Shown here: piece after piece, positions 19,401 to 28,174 of the stretch
Layout: every line of letters starts with the position of its first letter
Position numbering within the stretch: position 1 is the first letter of the stretch
Source: Pseudomonas syringae CC1557
GTDB lineage: Bacteria; Pseudomonadota; Gammaproteobacteria; Pseudomonadales; Pseudomonadaceae
Assembly: GCF_000452705.1 (NCBI RefSeq)
Contig: NZ_CP007014.1
Coordinates: 1,302,001 to 1,366,000, forward strand
Direction of reading: 5' to 3'
Length of the DNA stretch: 64,000 nucleotides
Program-made: the position numbers and the translations under genes
Notes under the pieces: generated by a model
The model's database searches: none
What the model was told of the DNA's origin: nothing
What the model saw: the letters and a program-made list of their open reading frames with translations, nothing else

Positions 19401-20367
19401 CGGCAAGTTTCTCGGTGAAGGGCGTGATCTGGCTGAACTGACAGCGCGTTTCGCGGAAGCCAGTCAGGCGGCGCTGGCGGTGCCGCAAGGCGCGAAACAT
19501 CAGCAGCCGGTGGAGGCCAAGGTCTTCGCCCCGGTGGCGCAGAAGACTCAGCAAAACATTGCCGGGCTGTCGATGACGGTCTATCCGGCGCTGGTTGAAG
19601 AGGGCGGTACTGTCAAGGAAGGCCGCTTCTCCACTCAGGCGGAAGCCGAGTATCAGCATCGGCGTGCCTTGCAGCGCTTGTTGTTGCAGCAACTGGCCGA
19701 GCCCGCGAAGTTTCTGCGCAACAAGTTGCCGGTGCAGACCGAACTGGCCTTGTTGTATCGCGAGCTTGGGCGCATTGATGCACTGGTCGAAGACATCCTG
19801 CTGGCCAGTCTCGACAGTTGCGTGCTGGAAGGTGAAGCCGAACTGCCGCGTGATGGCGCAGGCTTGCTGTCGCTGGCCGAGCGCAAGCGTGCCGACTGGA
19901 CCGAACACGCCGAGCGGCTCGCGAAGCTGACCCTGGAAATTCTCAAGCTGTGGCACGGTCTGCAAAAGCGTTTCAAGGGCAAGATCGACTTGGCCCAGGC
20001 CGTGGCATTGAACGATATCAAGGCGCAGCTCGGCAAACTGGTGTACCCCGGCTTTGTCCGTGAAACACCGGCTGTCTGGCTCAAGGAGTTGCCACGTTAC
20101 CTGAGGGCTATCGAAATGCGTCTGGAAAAACTGCCGGGTCAGGTGCAGAAGGACCGGGTCTGGAGCATCGAACTGGCCGGCCTTTGGGCGCAGTATCAGG
20201 CGCGGGCCGACAAGCATGCACAGGAAGGCAAGCGTGATCCGGAACTGGCGCTGTATCGCTGGTGGATGGAAGAGTATCGCGTCTCGCTGTTCGCTCAGCA
20301 GTTGGGCACCCGGATGCCGGTGTCTGACAAACGGTTGAGCAAGCAGTGGAGTCAGGTAGAGGGCTGA
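16456..20367 (+). CDS. hrpA: ATP-dependent RNA helicase HrpA (DEAH box)
   Basis: A 1303-residue DExH-box helicase of the HrpA type, acting on structured RNA and, as reported in E. coli, on stalled ribosomes. The start is taken at the ATG at 16456 (MTDESPSIDQLLKNLDQAM), which matches the family N-terminus; an upstream TTG at 16432 is less likely. Motif I GETGSGKTTQLPK is at residues 95-107, motif II DEAH at 192-195, SAT in ITSATIDLQRF, and motif VI QRKGRCGRVEPG. Winged-helix/ratchet and OB-fold regions and the long DUF3418 C-terminal extension specific to HrpA follow. It is monocistronic, after the repeat-rich gap. It is unrelated to the type III pilus gene of the same name. Confidence 0.95.
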   Translation: MTDESPSIDQLLKNLDQAMISERHRLRRQLHELRKKPDEVKLAQWVARVQASCAQVTARRESVPAIRYDDNLPIAAKRDEIKEALLKHQVLIIAGETGSGKTTQLPKICLEIGRGQHGLIGHTQPRRIAARSVASRVAEEIGTPLGALVGYQVRFEDQSDSNTLIKLMTDGILLAETQHDRFLERYDTIIVDEAHERSLNIDFLLGYLKTLLPRRPDLKVIITSATIDLQRFSEHFNDAPVIEVSGRTFPVDVWYRPLTSEQDEEGNSVEDDLTVDQAILATLDELAAFERSERKSPGDVLVFLPGEREIRDAAEMLRKAQLRHTEILPLYARLSPAEQQRIFQSHPGRRVVLATNVAETSLTVPGIRYVIDTGTARISRYSYRAKVQRLPIEAVSQASANQRKGRCGRVEPGLCVRLYSEEDFIGRPEFTDPEILRTNLAAVILQMLHLRLGEITDFPFIEPPDGKAISDGFNLLQELSAVNRENQLTPLGRQLARLPVDPRMGRMLLEAAKQGSLQEVLIVASAMSVQDVRERPPERQQAADQAHAQWKDADSDFAGLVNLWRGFEEQRQTLTASPLRNWCRRNFLNYLRLREWRDSHRQLSLICRDLQLTVNKEPADFPKFHKAILSGLLSQIGQKADEGDYLGARQRRFWIHPSSGLGKKRPQWLMAAELVETTKLYARMVAKIDSDWIEPLAGHLIKKNHFEPHWEKKRGQVVAFEQITLFGLIVVGRRPVHYGPIDPVVSRELFIREGLVRGDILSRAKCLTANTRLLEQLDELEAKARRRDILADEDTLYSFYEARIPAEIHQTATFDSWYKTESQKNPQLLIMREEDVLAREASEVTAAQYPDTLSLGDLSLSLSYHFEPNHPRDGVTLRVPAPLLLSLPAERLEWLVPGLLETKCIALVRNLPKAVRKNFVPVPDFIKAALQRITFGDGSLPQALGRELLRMTGARVSDEAWAEAAQQLEGHLKMNLEIVDGNGKFLGEGRDLAELTARFAEASQAALAVPQGAKHQQPVEAKVFAPVAQKTQQNIAGLSMTVYPALVEEGGTVKEGRFSTQAEAEYQHRRALQRLLLQQLAEPAKFLRNKLPVQTELALLYRELGRIDALVEDILLASLDSCVLEGEAELPRDGAGLLSLAERKRADWTEHAERLAKLTLEILKLWHGLQKRFKGKIDLAQAVALNDIKAQLGKLVYPGFVRETPAVWLKELPRYLRAIEMRLEKLPGQVQKDRVWSIELAGLWAQYQARADKHAQEGKRDPELALYRWWMEEYRVSLFAQQLGTRMPVSDKRLSKQWSQVEG

Positions 20368-20618
20368 TACTGGGGTGTGCAGCAAGTGGCTAGCTGATGG
20401 CTATCGAGGCGATATTCATTGGCCGATAGCGCCAAAACCGGGCTCTATGGCACACTCCGCGCCTGTCTTCACCGTGTCATGAAATGCTGCTCGTTCTTGT
20501 GAGCCGCTTTTATATCGGTACTGGCACGTTGGTCCCAGTCAAGCGTGGGCCTCCAGATGCCTGAGCAGGTCACTGCCTGCCACTCAATAAGATGCAACTT
20601 AATAAAAGAGGAACGACC

Positions 20619-21740
20619 GTGCACAACGTCGTCATCAGCGGCACAGGCCTGTTTACCCCGGCCAACAGCATTTCCAACGAAGAGCTGGTGCAGTCTTTCA
20701 ATGCCTGGGTTGCGCAGTTCAACAGCGAGAACGCAGCCGCCATTGAGCGCGGCGAAGTGCAAGCGCTCAGCGAATCCAGTGCCGCGTTCATCGAGAAGGC
20801 GTCGGGTATCAAAAGCCGCTTCGTCATGGACAAGGAGGGCATTCTCGATCCGCAGCGCATGAAGCCCAACCTGCCGGAACGCAGCAATGACGAATGGTCG
20901 ATCCTCTGCCAGATGGGGGTTGCCGCCGCCGAACAGGCGTTGCAGCGCGCTGGAAAAACGGCCGCAGACATCGATGGCGTGATCGTTGCCTGCTCCAACC
21001 TGCAGCGTGCCTATCCGGCGATCTCCATCGAGATTCAGGAAGCGCTGGGTATTGCAGGCTACGGTTTCGACATGAACGTGGCTTGTTCTTCGGCCACTTT
21101 CGGTATTCAGACGGCCTGCAACAGCGTGCAGCTGGGTCAGGCGCGTGCGTTGCTGGTGATCAGTCCGGAGATCTGCACTGCGCATCTGAATTTTCGTGAT
21201 CGCGACAGTCATTTCATCTTCGGTGATGGCGCGACCGCCGTGGTGGTCGAGCGGGCAGACCTCGCCACCTCGCCTAATCAATTCGATATCGTCAGCACCC
21301 GTCTGCTGACCAAGTTCTCGAACAACATCCGCAACAACTTCGGCTTTCTCAATCGCACCTCGGATCAAGGCCAGAATGCACCGGACAAGCTGTTCGTGCA
21401 GGAAGGGCGCAAGGTGTTCCGTGAGGTGTGCCCGATGGTGGCCGAACTGGTCAGCACGCATTTGCAGGACAACGGCATCAACATCAGTGACGTTCAGCGC
21501 TTCTGGCTGCACCAGGCCAACCTGAGCATGAACCACTTGATTACCAAAAAACTGCTGGGGCGTGATGCCACGGTCGAAGAAGCGCCAGTGATTCTCGACA
21601 CCTATGGCAACACCAGTTCGGCGGGTTCGATCATTGCGTTTCACACGTATCAGGATGACTTGCCCAAAGGTGCGCTGGCGGTGCTCAGTTCGTTCGGTGC
21701 AGGTTACTCGATTGGCAGCGTGATCCTGCGCAAGCGTTGA
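20619..21740 (+). CDS. Beta-ketoacyl-ACP synthase III-like enzyme (PA3286-type)
   Basis: A 373-residue KAS III/FabH-like condensing enzyme. The start is taken as GTG at 20619, which has a strong AGAGGAA site eight bases upstream and gives the family N-terminus MHNVVISGTGLFTP; the ATG at 20592 lacks one. The catalytic triad is visible: Cys156 in NVACSSATFG, His298 in WLHQAN and Asn331 in TYGNTSSAG. P. aeruginosa PA3286, which it resembles closely, was reported to condense octanoyl-CoA with malonyl-ACP, shunting beta-oxidation products into fatty acid synthesis. It has no operon partner; a hairpin follows the stop. The role is inferred from that homologue. Confidence 0.88.
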   Translation: MHNVVISGTGLFTPANSISNEELVQSFNAWVAQFNSENAAAIERGEVQALSESSAAFIEKASGIKSRFVMDKEGILDPQRMKPNLPERSNDEWSILCQMGVAAAEQALQRAGKTAADIDGVIVACSNLQRAYPAISIEIQEALGIAGYGFDMNVACSSATFGIQTACNSVQLGQARALLVISPEICTAHLNFRDRDSHFIFGDGATAVVVERADLATSPNQFDIVSTRLLTKFSNNIRNNFGFLNRTSDQGQNAPDKLFVQEGRKVFREVCPMVAELVSTHLQDNGINISDVQRFWLHQANLSMNHLITKKLLGRDATVEEAPVILDTYGNTSSAGSIIAFHTYQDDLPKGALAVLSSFGAGYSIGSVILRKR

Positions 21741-21753
21741 TGGCGGTCGATGG

Positions 21754-21780
21754 GCAGCGCTTGAGCGGCAAGCGCTGCTT
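21754..21780 (+). terminator. Possible terminator after the KAS III-like gene
   Basis: A perfect 10-bp stem GCAGCGCTTG/CAAGCGCTGC has a 5-base loop and begins 14 bases after the stop. The trailing T-run is poor (TTGTCAT), so it may only stabilise the transcript end. Confidence 0.55.
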
Positions 21781-21860
21781 GTCATATCCCGCTATGTCAT
21801 GGGCGGGCCATAGGGTCTTTATCGTGTTGGCTTTTCAAGAAGCTACCATCGGTACAGACC

Positions 21861-24800
21861 ATGTTAACCACCCAATACAACACGCCGGAAACACAAGCAT
21901 CGCCTGACGAGCCTGCTTCCCTGGCGACCCCGCACCAGCTCGACTCTGCGCCATTCGACGCCGAACATCCAAATGCCGAATTCATCAGGGTCAATTTGCC
22001 TGCCTGGTATTCGAGCGCGCCGGCGGCATTGCGCCAGGCATTGCATGCCAGCCAGCAGAAAGCCCGGCGTTCGGCCCAAGCGCTGGAACCCGTGCGCAAC
22101 CGCCTGTTATCGGCACAGGCGTTCGCCGCACCTGTGCTTTCGCAAGCGTTTTTCGAGCGCTTCAAACTTGCCTTGGATGTTGAAGCCTTCCAACTGATGA
22201 CCTGGCGCTACGACAGCGCCTGGAAACCCGCTCCCCTTGAGCAGACGCTTTTGCAGGCGGCGTTACAGAACTTTGCCCTCAGCAACCGCAGCCGTTTCGA
22301 CCCTTACTCGGCCATTCTGCGCACCGGTGGTTTGCGCTACTGGCTGATCGACGCCGCTCAACGCAGGTACAAGGTGGAATACCATGACCGCCAGGACATC
22401 AGCCTTGAGCAGTTCGCTGATTTTTGCCATGAGCTGGATCTGGGGAGCCAGTACCAGACCCATCTGGACAGCGTATTCAAGCCTGCCAGTCCTGACGCAG
22501 CGAAGGCGGTTGCCAGTGCTTTTATCGACAGTGAGCGTGATGCTGTCGAGGTGCTCGCGCACCTTGCCCTGATGAAGGGCGACATCACCGACGCGGCCTA
22601 TCAGATGCTGCTGAATGCCGTGAAGTCTGCTGTCCAGCCAAAATGGGACGGTAAGGGGTTGCGCTATTGCCAGTTGCACATGCTCGATACCTATGCGTTT
22701 TCGGGTTGCCTGTTACACGGAGCTCTGCTGATCCAGCAGGATGTTCCCGATCCTGACAGTGGGCCTTGCCTTGTCTACATGCCTTCGGAGCCTTCACATC
22801 CGATCAAACAGTACGCTTCGATCAGGGCCTTTAACGCCAGCCTTGTGCAAGCGTTCGACAGCGATACCTACAGGCACTATTTCAGCCGTTTCATCAGTCT
22901 GAGCCAAAGTCCGGAATTCTTCACCAGGCTCGAATCACGGCTCTATCCTGCGAAAAATCGAACGCTGGACGTCAATGCTGACCTGGTGCTGAAGGCGCAG
23001 TCATTTTCGGAGCCGCCTTTTGAATTGCTTTATGAGCACTTGCTGAGCAAAACCTACGGCGATTCGCGGGCAATCGCGGTGCCTTCCGCGCACGTGGATC
23101 AGCAGGCTCAGGATGCATTGCTTGAAAGCCTGAAAAATAACGGTATGAACCTGCTCAATGCCGCGGGGCTCTTTGTGCCGGTGCTGGGTGAAGTCATGGC
23201 CTTGGTAGCGCTCTATCAGCTGGCCAGTGAAGTATTTGTCGCTTACGAAGACTGGACGCACGGCGAGCATGAAGAGGCCATGCAGCATGTTTACAACATT
23301 GGCGAAAACGTTGCCCAGATGCTGGTTGTGGGCACAGTTATCGGCGCGGTGAATGCGCTGGAGCCGTCGATGTTCATTGAAAGCCTTGTGCAAAAGAGGG
23401 TGGATGGCTCCGTTCGTCTCGGGAAGCCGACTGTGGATGCTTTTGCAGATCCGGTCAGGTTGCCAGAGGATTTGAGCCTCGACGCTCTGGGGCTCTACGA
23501 GCACGACGGTAAGATGTGGCTGCCACTCGGCGGCAAGCTGTATCGCGTCGAGCCGGACGCGTCCCGCGCTTACTGGCGTATCAAACACCCATCCAACGAG
23601 CGCTCTTACTCGCCAAGGCTGACGCACAATGGTGCCGGTGCCTGGCGTCATGAATGGGAAAACCCCATGGGGTGGGATGAGGTCACGGCGTTCAAGCGGT
23701 TGAATGCCACGTGTAACGCGTTCACCGAGGATGAGGTCCGAAAGGTCCTGCGTATCACGGGCAGCAACGAGGCATTGCTGCGCCAGATCCACGTCGAAAA
23801 CTACCAGCCTCCGGCTCTGCTGAGGGATGCCATCCAGCGTGTGGAGATCGAGCGGGAGTTGCAAGGCTGCATTGACACCCTCAATGCAGAAGATCTGTCG
23901 GCTGTGTCCGTCTCACACATAGAGCCATGGATGAAGCTGCTGGTGTCGTCGCCGCGCTGGCAGAAGGCGCGAGGGTTGTTATTGATCGACGCAGACGGCG
24001 TCATGCTGGATGCCTGGAACACAGGTTCGCACATGACACTTTCATCCCATGTGGTGGGACCGACAAGCGACCTTTCGCAGGTTCTCGGCCAGTTGCTGGA
24101 CGGGATGACACCGGGTGAGATCACCCTTCTGACCGGGAGTGGCAGCACAGATAAAGCTGTTCAGGTCAGGGCGCTGAAAAATTATCTGGCTGATTACGCC
24201 CAGCGCCATGTGGAACGATTGATTGATGGGGTCTATGCGCTTAAGAGTCGCACCGGCGATCCGCTGGTCGAATTGATCCAGCGTGACTTCAGCAGCCTGC
24301 CGAGCAGCGTTGCCCTTGAAATCATCGACATGGCGAGCGAAGCCGAAAAAACACAAATGGCTTCGACAAAGCGCATTCCTCTGACGCTTGCCGAGCACGC
24401 TCGCGAGTATCAGCAACAATTACGGATAAACAGGGCTAACGAGGGTTTTTACCGTAGCTCGACCGACAATCCGGACACTTATAGGGCAGGTCTTGGCGTG
24501 CTGCAGTACGTACCCGGTTGGCGTGGCGACATTTCAATCGATCTTCTGCGAGACACTCTGGAGGGGGACGAAATATCGAGCATCGGAAGCGACCAGGCCA
24601 CGGCTATGCACCGGATTCTTGTCAAAACCGAAAAAGGATTCCAGTCTTTCAATCCTTCAGGCGATTCTCTCGGTGAAGTCAATCCGCGTTTTTTCAGCGC
24701 CTTGCTGAACATCCTTCCTGATGAGGTGCGCAGCAGTATCGAGCTGCCCTTGAATGCAGACGAGCAGCAACTGCGCAGTCTGTTGAGGCGTATGGCATCT

Positions 24801-26765
24801 GATCGGCGCGACCGGGTAGCTGGCATTCTGCGCATACAGCCTGTCAGGCCAGGTATCAAGTGGCCGCAAAGGTTGCCCGATGGCCGTATTGGCTATCCCT
24901 TGAGCGGGCGTTTGCGTGGTTTCTTTCGCCGGCTCGGTATTGGCGCGTCCAGCCATTCGCCCGAGCTTGCGGTGAGAGGTTTGTACCCGGATTTTTCCGA
25001 TGCAGAGGTCTCAAGCTTTCTTGACCAGTTGCGGGCCGAACACACCGGGCCCGCCTCGCAGTCAGCGAGTTTCGTTCGACAGAAACTACGCCGCCTCACC
25101 GATGAGTTGCATAACCTTCAAACCACTCTGGACGCTTGGGTCGCGGAGGCGGCGTTATCCTCGCAGCGCAGACCGCGAGAGGCGGCGGCGATGCGAATCA
25201 AGAGTTGCTGGAAAAGACTGAGCGCTCGGTGCAGAAACCATCAGGGTGATTTTTTGGGGTACATGCTTGATCTGGATAATCTGCGGGTGGGAAACATGCC
25301 CGATATATCGGCCGACTTCAGCCATGTGGTGGCTCTGAAAGCCGGCAACATGCGGCTCAATTCTTCAACAGTCGACGCTTTTCTGGGTAAATTCAAAAGC
25401 CTGCAGTCGTTGGTTCTGGATTTCAATGACCTGCAAGTCATCCCGGAGTCGGTAGGGAGAATGACCCAGCTCGTAGAGTTGTCACTCAGACATAACCCTC
25501 TTGTCTGGACAGAAGCCTCCAACGCCATTTTGCAGAACCTGCACCAATTGGAGGTTCTGGACCTCAATTTTTGTTCCATCGGGCCAAATTCACGTTTGGC
25601 TGCGGTCAACTCTCTGCGCATGTTGTTTTTACGTGCGACCGGGATCGAAATGTTGCCTCAGTGGAACTGGCGCAGTACTGATCTGATTCGTCTCGACCTG
25701 CGCGATAACCGTATCTCGGAGATAACTGCCCAGGAACTCGCGAATCTGCCTCACTCCCTCAACGAAAATCGTATGCGTATACATTTGAATGGCAACCCGC
25801 TGAGTGCGGCGACGCTTGAGCGGATCAGACTGTTTCGCGAGAGCAGGTTGCGACCTCGCCTGGGTATCAGCCACTCCAACCACAGTCTTCAGGACGCGCC
25901 TGCCAACGCCATCTGGCTTGCTGGTTCGAGTGGGGAACAGCTGGCTGCCCGGATGGAGCTTTGGCAGGGTTTGCTGGCCAGCCCCGGCTCGGCTGATTTC
26001 TTTCAGGTGCTGAGCGACCTGGCCTCTTCTGCCGATTTTCTCAATGATCGTGAAGACCTCACCACGAGGGTCTGGGCGATGATAGAGGCGGCCACTGCAA
26101 ACAGTGAACTGCGCATGCAGTTGTTCGATCTTGCCGCCCATCCTCAAACCTGCGGCGACGGTTTGGCGCTGATATTCGGAGACATGGAAGTTCGTGTCCG
26201 TATGCTCTCGATCATGTCCTCTACGACAGCTATCGCACAGCCTGAGGAAATGTTCAGACTAACCCGGGGGCTGGATCGTCTGGATCAGGTGGAAAAAATT
26301 GCCCGCAGGGACATTGCGCTGCGTCGGGCGAGACACGAACCTGTGGATGAAGCTGAAGTCAGGCTGGCCTATCGCACCGGCTTGCAGAAGCGGCTTGCAT
26401 TGCCCAGTCAGTCCAGAACCATGCTGTTCAGGAATTTGGCAGGGGTGAGCGACGCTAATCTGAACGCTGCCTACAGCGAGATAATTGCACGTGAAGGGAC
26501 TCAGGCGTTTTTCGAGTCACTGATTGAGAGGGAGTTTTGGATCAGCTACCTGGAGGCCCGTTACGATCGCGATTTCGCTCCGGCGAAGGTGCCTTTCCTA
26601 CAGCGCCTCAATGCTCTGGATGAACTGCCGCCGAACGAGCAATCCGATCAGCAGTACCTTGATCAGATTGCGCTGATTTCCGAGGAGCGTCGGCAAGCAG
26701 TCAATGACCTAGCGATCAGTCTTTCCAGGCATATTGCCGAGGCGGTGAACATGACGCCTCAATAA
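21861..26765 (+). CDS. Giant LRR protein with C-terminal NEL-type E3 ubiquitin ligase domain
   Basis: A 1634-residue protein. Residues 1 to about 1100 resemble the large N-terminal region (dermonecrotic-toxin-like, DUF6543-type) of Pseudomonas NEL proteins, with hydrophobic helices near 428-460 and 490-505. About 1136-1324 are degenerate leucine-rich repeats (LQSLVLDFNDLQVIPESVG, LVELSLRHNPL, LEVLDLNFCSIG, LIRLDLRDNRISEI). About 1340-1634 match the NEL fold of the IpaH/SspH2 ligases: the candidate catalytic cysteine is Cys1431 in HPQTCGDGLALIF, aligned with the CxD of IpaH proteins (here Cys-Gly-Asp). Such enzymes ubiquitinate host proteins after secretion. No hrp-box was seen in the 120 bases upstream and the ribosome site is weak, so its export route and regulation are open. 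Confidence 0.88.
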   Translation: MLTTQYNTPETQASPDEPASLATPHQLDSAPFDAEHPNAEFIRVNLPAWYSSAPAALRQALHASQQKARRSAQALEPVRNRLLSAQAFAAPVLSQAFFERFKLALDVEAFQLMTWRYDSAWKPAPLEQTLLQAALQNFALSNRSRFDPYSAILRTGGLRYWLIDAAQRRYKVEYHDRQDISLEQFADFCHELDLGSQYQTHLDSVFKPASPDAAKAVASAFIDSERDAVEVLAHLALMKGDITDAAYQMLLNAVKSAVQPKWDGKGLRYCQLHMLDTYAFSGCLLHGALLIQQDVPDPDSGPCLVYMPSEPSHPIKQYASIRAFNASLVQAFDSDTYRHYFSRFISLSQSPEFFTRLESRLYPAKNRTLDVNADLVLKAQSFSEPPFELLYEHLLSKTYGDSRAIAVPSAHVDQQAQDALLESLKNNGMNLLNAAGLFVPVLGEVMALVALYQLASEVFVAYEDWTHGEHEEAMQHVYNIGENVAQMLVVGTVIGAVNALEPSMFIESLVQKRVDGSVRLGKPTVDAFADPVRLPEDLSLDALGLYEHDGKMWLPLGGKLYRVEPDASRAYWRIKHPSNERSYSPRLTHNGAGAWRHEWENPMGWDEVTAFKRLNATCNAFTEDEVRKVLRITGSNEALLRQIHVENYQPPALLRDAIQRVEIERELQGCIDTLNAEDLSAVSVSHIEPWMKLLVSSPRWQKARGLLLIDADGVMLDAWNTGSHMTLSSHVVGPTSDLSQVLGQLLDGMTPGEITLLTGSGSTDKAVQVRALKNYLADYAQRHVERLIDGVYALKSRTGDPLVELIQRDFSSLPSSVALEIIDMASEAEKTQMASTKRIPLTLAEHAREYQQQLRINRANEGFYRSSTDNPDTYRAGLGVLQYVPGWRGDISIDLLRDTLEGDEISSIGSDQATAMHRILVKTEKGFQSFNPSGDSLGEVNPRFFSALLNILPDEVRSSIELPLNADEQQLRSLLRRMASDRRDRVAGILRIQPVRPGIKWPQRLPDGRIGYPLSGRLRGFFRRLGIGASSHSPELAVRGLYPDFSDAEVSSFLDQLRAEHTGPASQSASFVRQKLRRLTDELHNLQTTLDAWVAEAALSSQRRPREAAAMRIKSCWKRLSARCRNHQGDFLGYMLDLDNLRVGNMPDISADFSHVVALKAGNMRLNSSTVDAFLGKFKSLQSLVLDFNDLQVIPESVGRMTQLVELSLRHNPLVWTEASNAILQNLHQLEVLDLNFCSIGPNSRLAAVNSLRMLFLRATGIEMLPQWNWRSTDLIRLDLRDNRISEITAQELANLPHSLNENRMRIHLNGNPLSAATLERIRLFRESRLRPRLGISHSNHSLQDAPANAIWLAGSSGEQLAARMELWQGLLASPGSADFFQVLSDLASSADFLNDREDLTTRVWAMIEAATANSELRMQLFDLAAHPQTCGDGLALIFGDMEVRVRMLSIMSSTTAIAQPEEMFRLTRGLDRLDQVEKIARRDIALRRARHEPVDEAEVRLAYRTGLQKRLALPSQSRTMLFRNLAGVSDANLNAAYSEIIAREGTQAFFESLIEREFWISYLEARYDRDFAPAKVPFLQRLNALDELPPNEQSDQQYLDQIALISEERRQAVNDLAISLSRHIAEAVNMTPQ

Positions 26766-26805
26766 GAGATATTCTTCACCCCTGTCTGCCTATCGGGGAA
26801 CCTGC

Positions 26806-27933
26806 ATGCCTGTTCACGTAATCGACAGCCTCGGCACCGTCGCGCCAGCCCAGTGGGATGCGCTGGTGCCCGGCAATCAGCCATTCCTGCGGCATGCGTT
26901 TCTCAGCTCGCTGGAGGACAGCGGCAGTCTTGGGCCACGATCAGGCTGGCGTGCCGAGCATGTGCTGCACTACGAAAACGATCAGTTGGTGGCGGCATTG
27001 CCGGCCTACAGAAAGTGGCATTCGTATGGCGAGTATGTGTTCGATCACGCCTGGGCAGACGCCTGCCGTCGTGCCGGAATCGGCTACTACCCCAAACTGC
27101 TGGTGGCCGTGCCGTTCAGTCCCGTCGGCGGCTCACGCATCCTGTCTGCAACACCACAGGGCGGTATGGAGTTGCTCAGCGAGCTGCCTGCTTATCTGCA
27201 GAGCGAAGGGCTGTCGAGTGCGCATGTGAACTTCACCGACCCGGCTGCCGATGCCTTGCTCGAAGCGCAGCCGGGCTGGTTGCAGCGGATCGGTTGCCAG
27301 TTCCACTGGCATAACCGGGGCTACCGGGACTTTCAGGACTTTCTTGATGCATTGAGTTCGCGCAAGCGCAAACAGATGCGCAAGGAGCGTGAGCAAGTGG
27401 CGGGGCAGGGCATCGAGTTTGAATGGCTCGAAGGCGCGCAGATGACTGAGGTGCTGTGGGACTTCGTCTATGCGTGCTACTCCAATACCTACGAGGTGCG
27501 TGGGCAGGCGCCTTATCTGACCCGCGAATTCTTTAGCCTGCTGGCTGAGCGCATGCCCGAGTCCATTCGTGTGGTTATCGCCCTGCAAGGCTCACGCCCG
27601 GTGGCGATGGCCTTCAGCCTGATCGGCGATGACAGTTTCTACGGGCGTTACTGGGGTTGCCTGGCCGAGTTCGACCGTCTGCATTTCGAGACCTGTTTCT
27701 ATCAAGGCATGGACTACGCCATCGCCCACGGCCTGCAGCGATTCGACGCAGGCGCCCAGGGTGAACACAAGCTGATTCGCGGCTTCGAACCGCAGATCAC
27801 CCATTCATGGCACTACCTGATGCACCCTGGCTTGAAGGATGCGGTGAGCGAGTTTCTGGAGCAGGAGCGAGCCGGCGTGCTGGCGTATGCAGAAGATGCA
27901 CGGAGTGCGTTGCCGTATCGGCAGGCGGAGTAG
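26806..27933 (+). CDS. GNAT/FemAB-like acyltransferase (COG3146-type)
   Basis: A 375-residue cytosolic protein of the peptidogalycan/GNAT-like family seen in many proteobacteria (COG3146/DUF482 type). Characteristic segments are NQPFLRHAFLSSLEDSGSLG near the N-terminus, SRKRKQMRKEREQV in the middle, and GRYWGCLAEFDRLHFETCFYQG and DAGAQGEHKLIRGFEP near the C-terminus. The substrate is unknown; the fold suggests transfer of an acyl or aminoacyl group. The ATG is at 26806 with GGGGAA upstream. The last codons and stop lie in the first copy of a 28-bp direct repeat repeated 154 bp downstream. Confidence 0.85.
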   Translation: MPVHVIDSLGTVAPAQWDALVPGNQPFLRHAFLSSLEDSGSLGPRSGWRAEHVLHYENDQLVAALPAYRKWHSYGEYVFDHAWADACRRAGIGYYPKLLVAVPFSPVGGSRILSATPQGGMELLSELPAYLQSEGLSSAHVNFTDPAADALLEAQPGWLQRIGCQFHWHNRGYRDFQDFLDALSSRKRKQMRKEREQVAGQGIEFEWLEGAQMTEVLWDFVYACYSNTYEVRGQAPYLTREFFSLLAERMPESIRVVIALQGSRPVAMAFSLIGDDSFYGRYWGCLAEFDRLHFETCFYQGMDYAIAHGLQRFDAGAQGEHKLIRGFEPQITHSWHYLMHPGLKDAVSEFLEQERAGVLAYAEDARSALPYRQAE

Positions 27934-28109
27934 CAAGTGGATCACTGCCCTTGAATACCTTGCTCGCGAACAGGCTATTGATTGTGCGGGGTGGCGCAGA
28001 CTTGTGACGCGGAGCGTCACGAAATGCATGCCAACGCGGAGCATTGGCACGATAGTCATGGGTACACAGGACCTGCAGCCAGAGTAGCAAGTGGATCACT
28101 GCCCCTGAA
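27928..28109. repeat. 28-bp direct repeat flanking a dispersed repeat unit
   Basis: GAGTAGCAAGTGGATCACTG followed by CCCTTGAA at 27928-27955 recurs at 28082-28109 with a single T-to-C change. The first copy includes the stop codon of the acyltransferase gene. The 126 bp between contain a dispersed repeat unit at 28003-28055. Confidence 0.85.
28003..28055 (+). repeat. P. syringae-type dispersed repeat unit
   Basis: TGTGACGCGGAGCGTCACG, then AAATGCATGCCAACGCGGAG and CATTGGCACGATAG, the same family as the copies near 5.8, 16.2 and 33.2 kb. Confidence 0.82.
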
Positions 28110-28174
28110 GATTTGTGGAGGCGAGCCGGGCGACGCTTCGCCTGCTCGCGAAGAGGCCAGCAGCCTCCCTGTAT

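Noticed and set aside
21741..21860. Search for an hrp-box upstream of the NEL ligase gene
   Set aside because: No GGAACC-like/CCAC pair with proper spacing was found, so HrpL control and a specific Hop name are not claimed.
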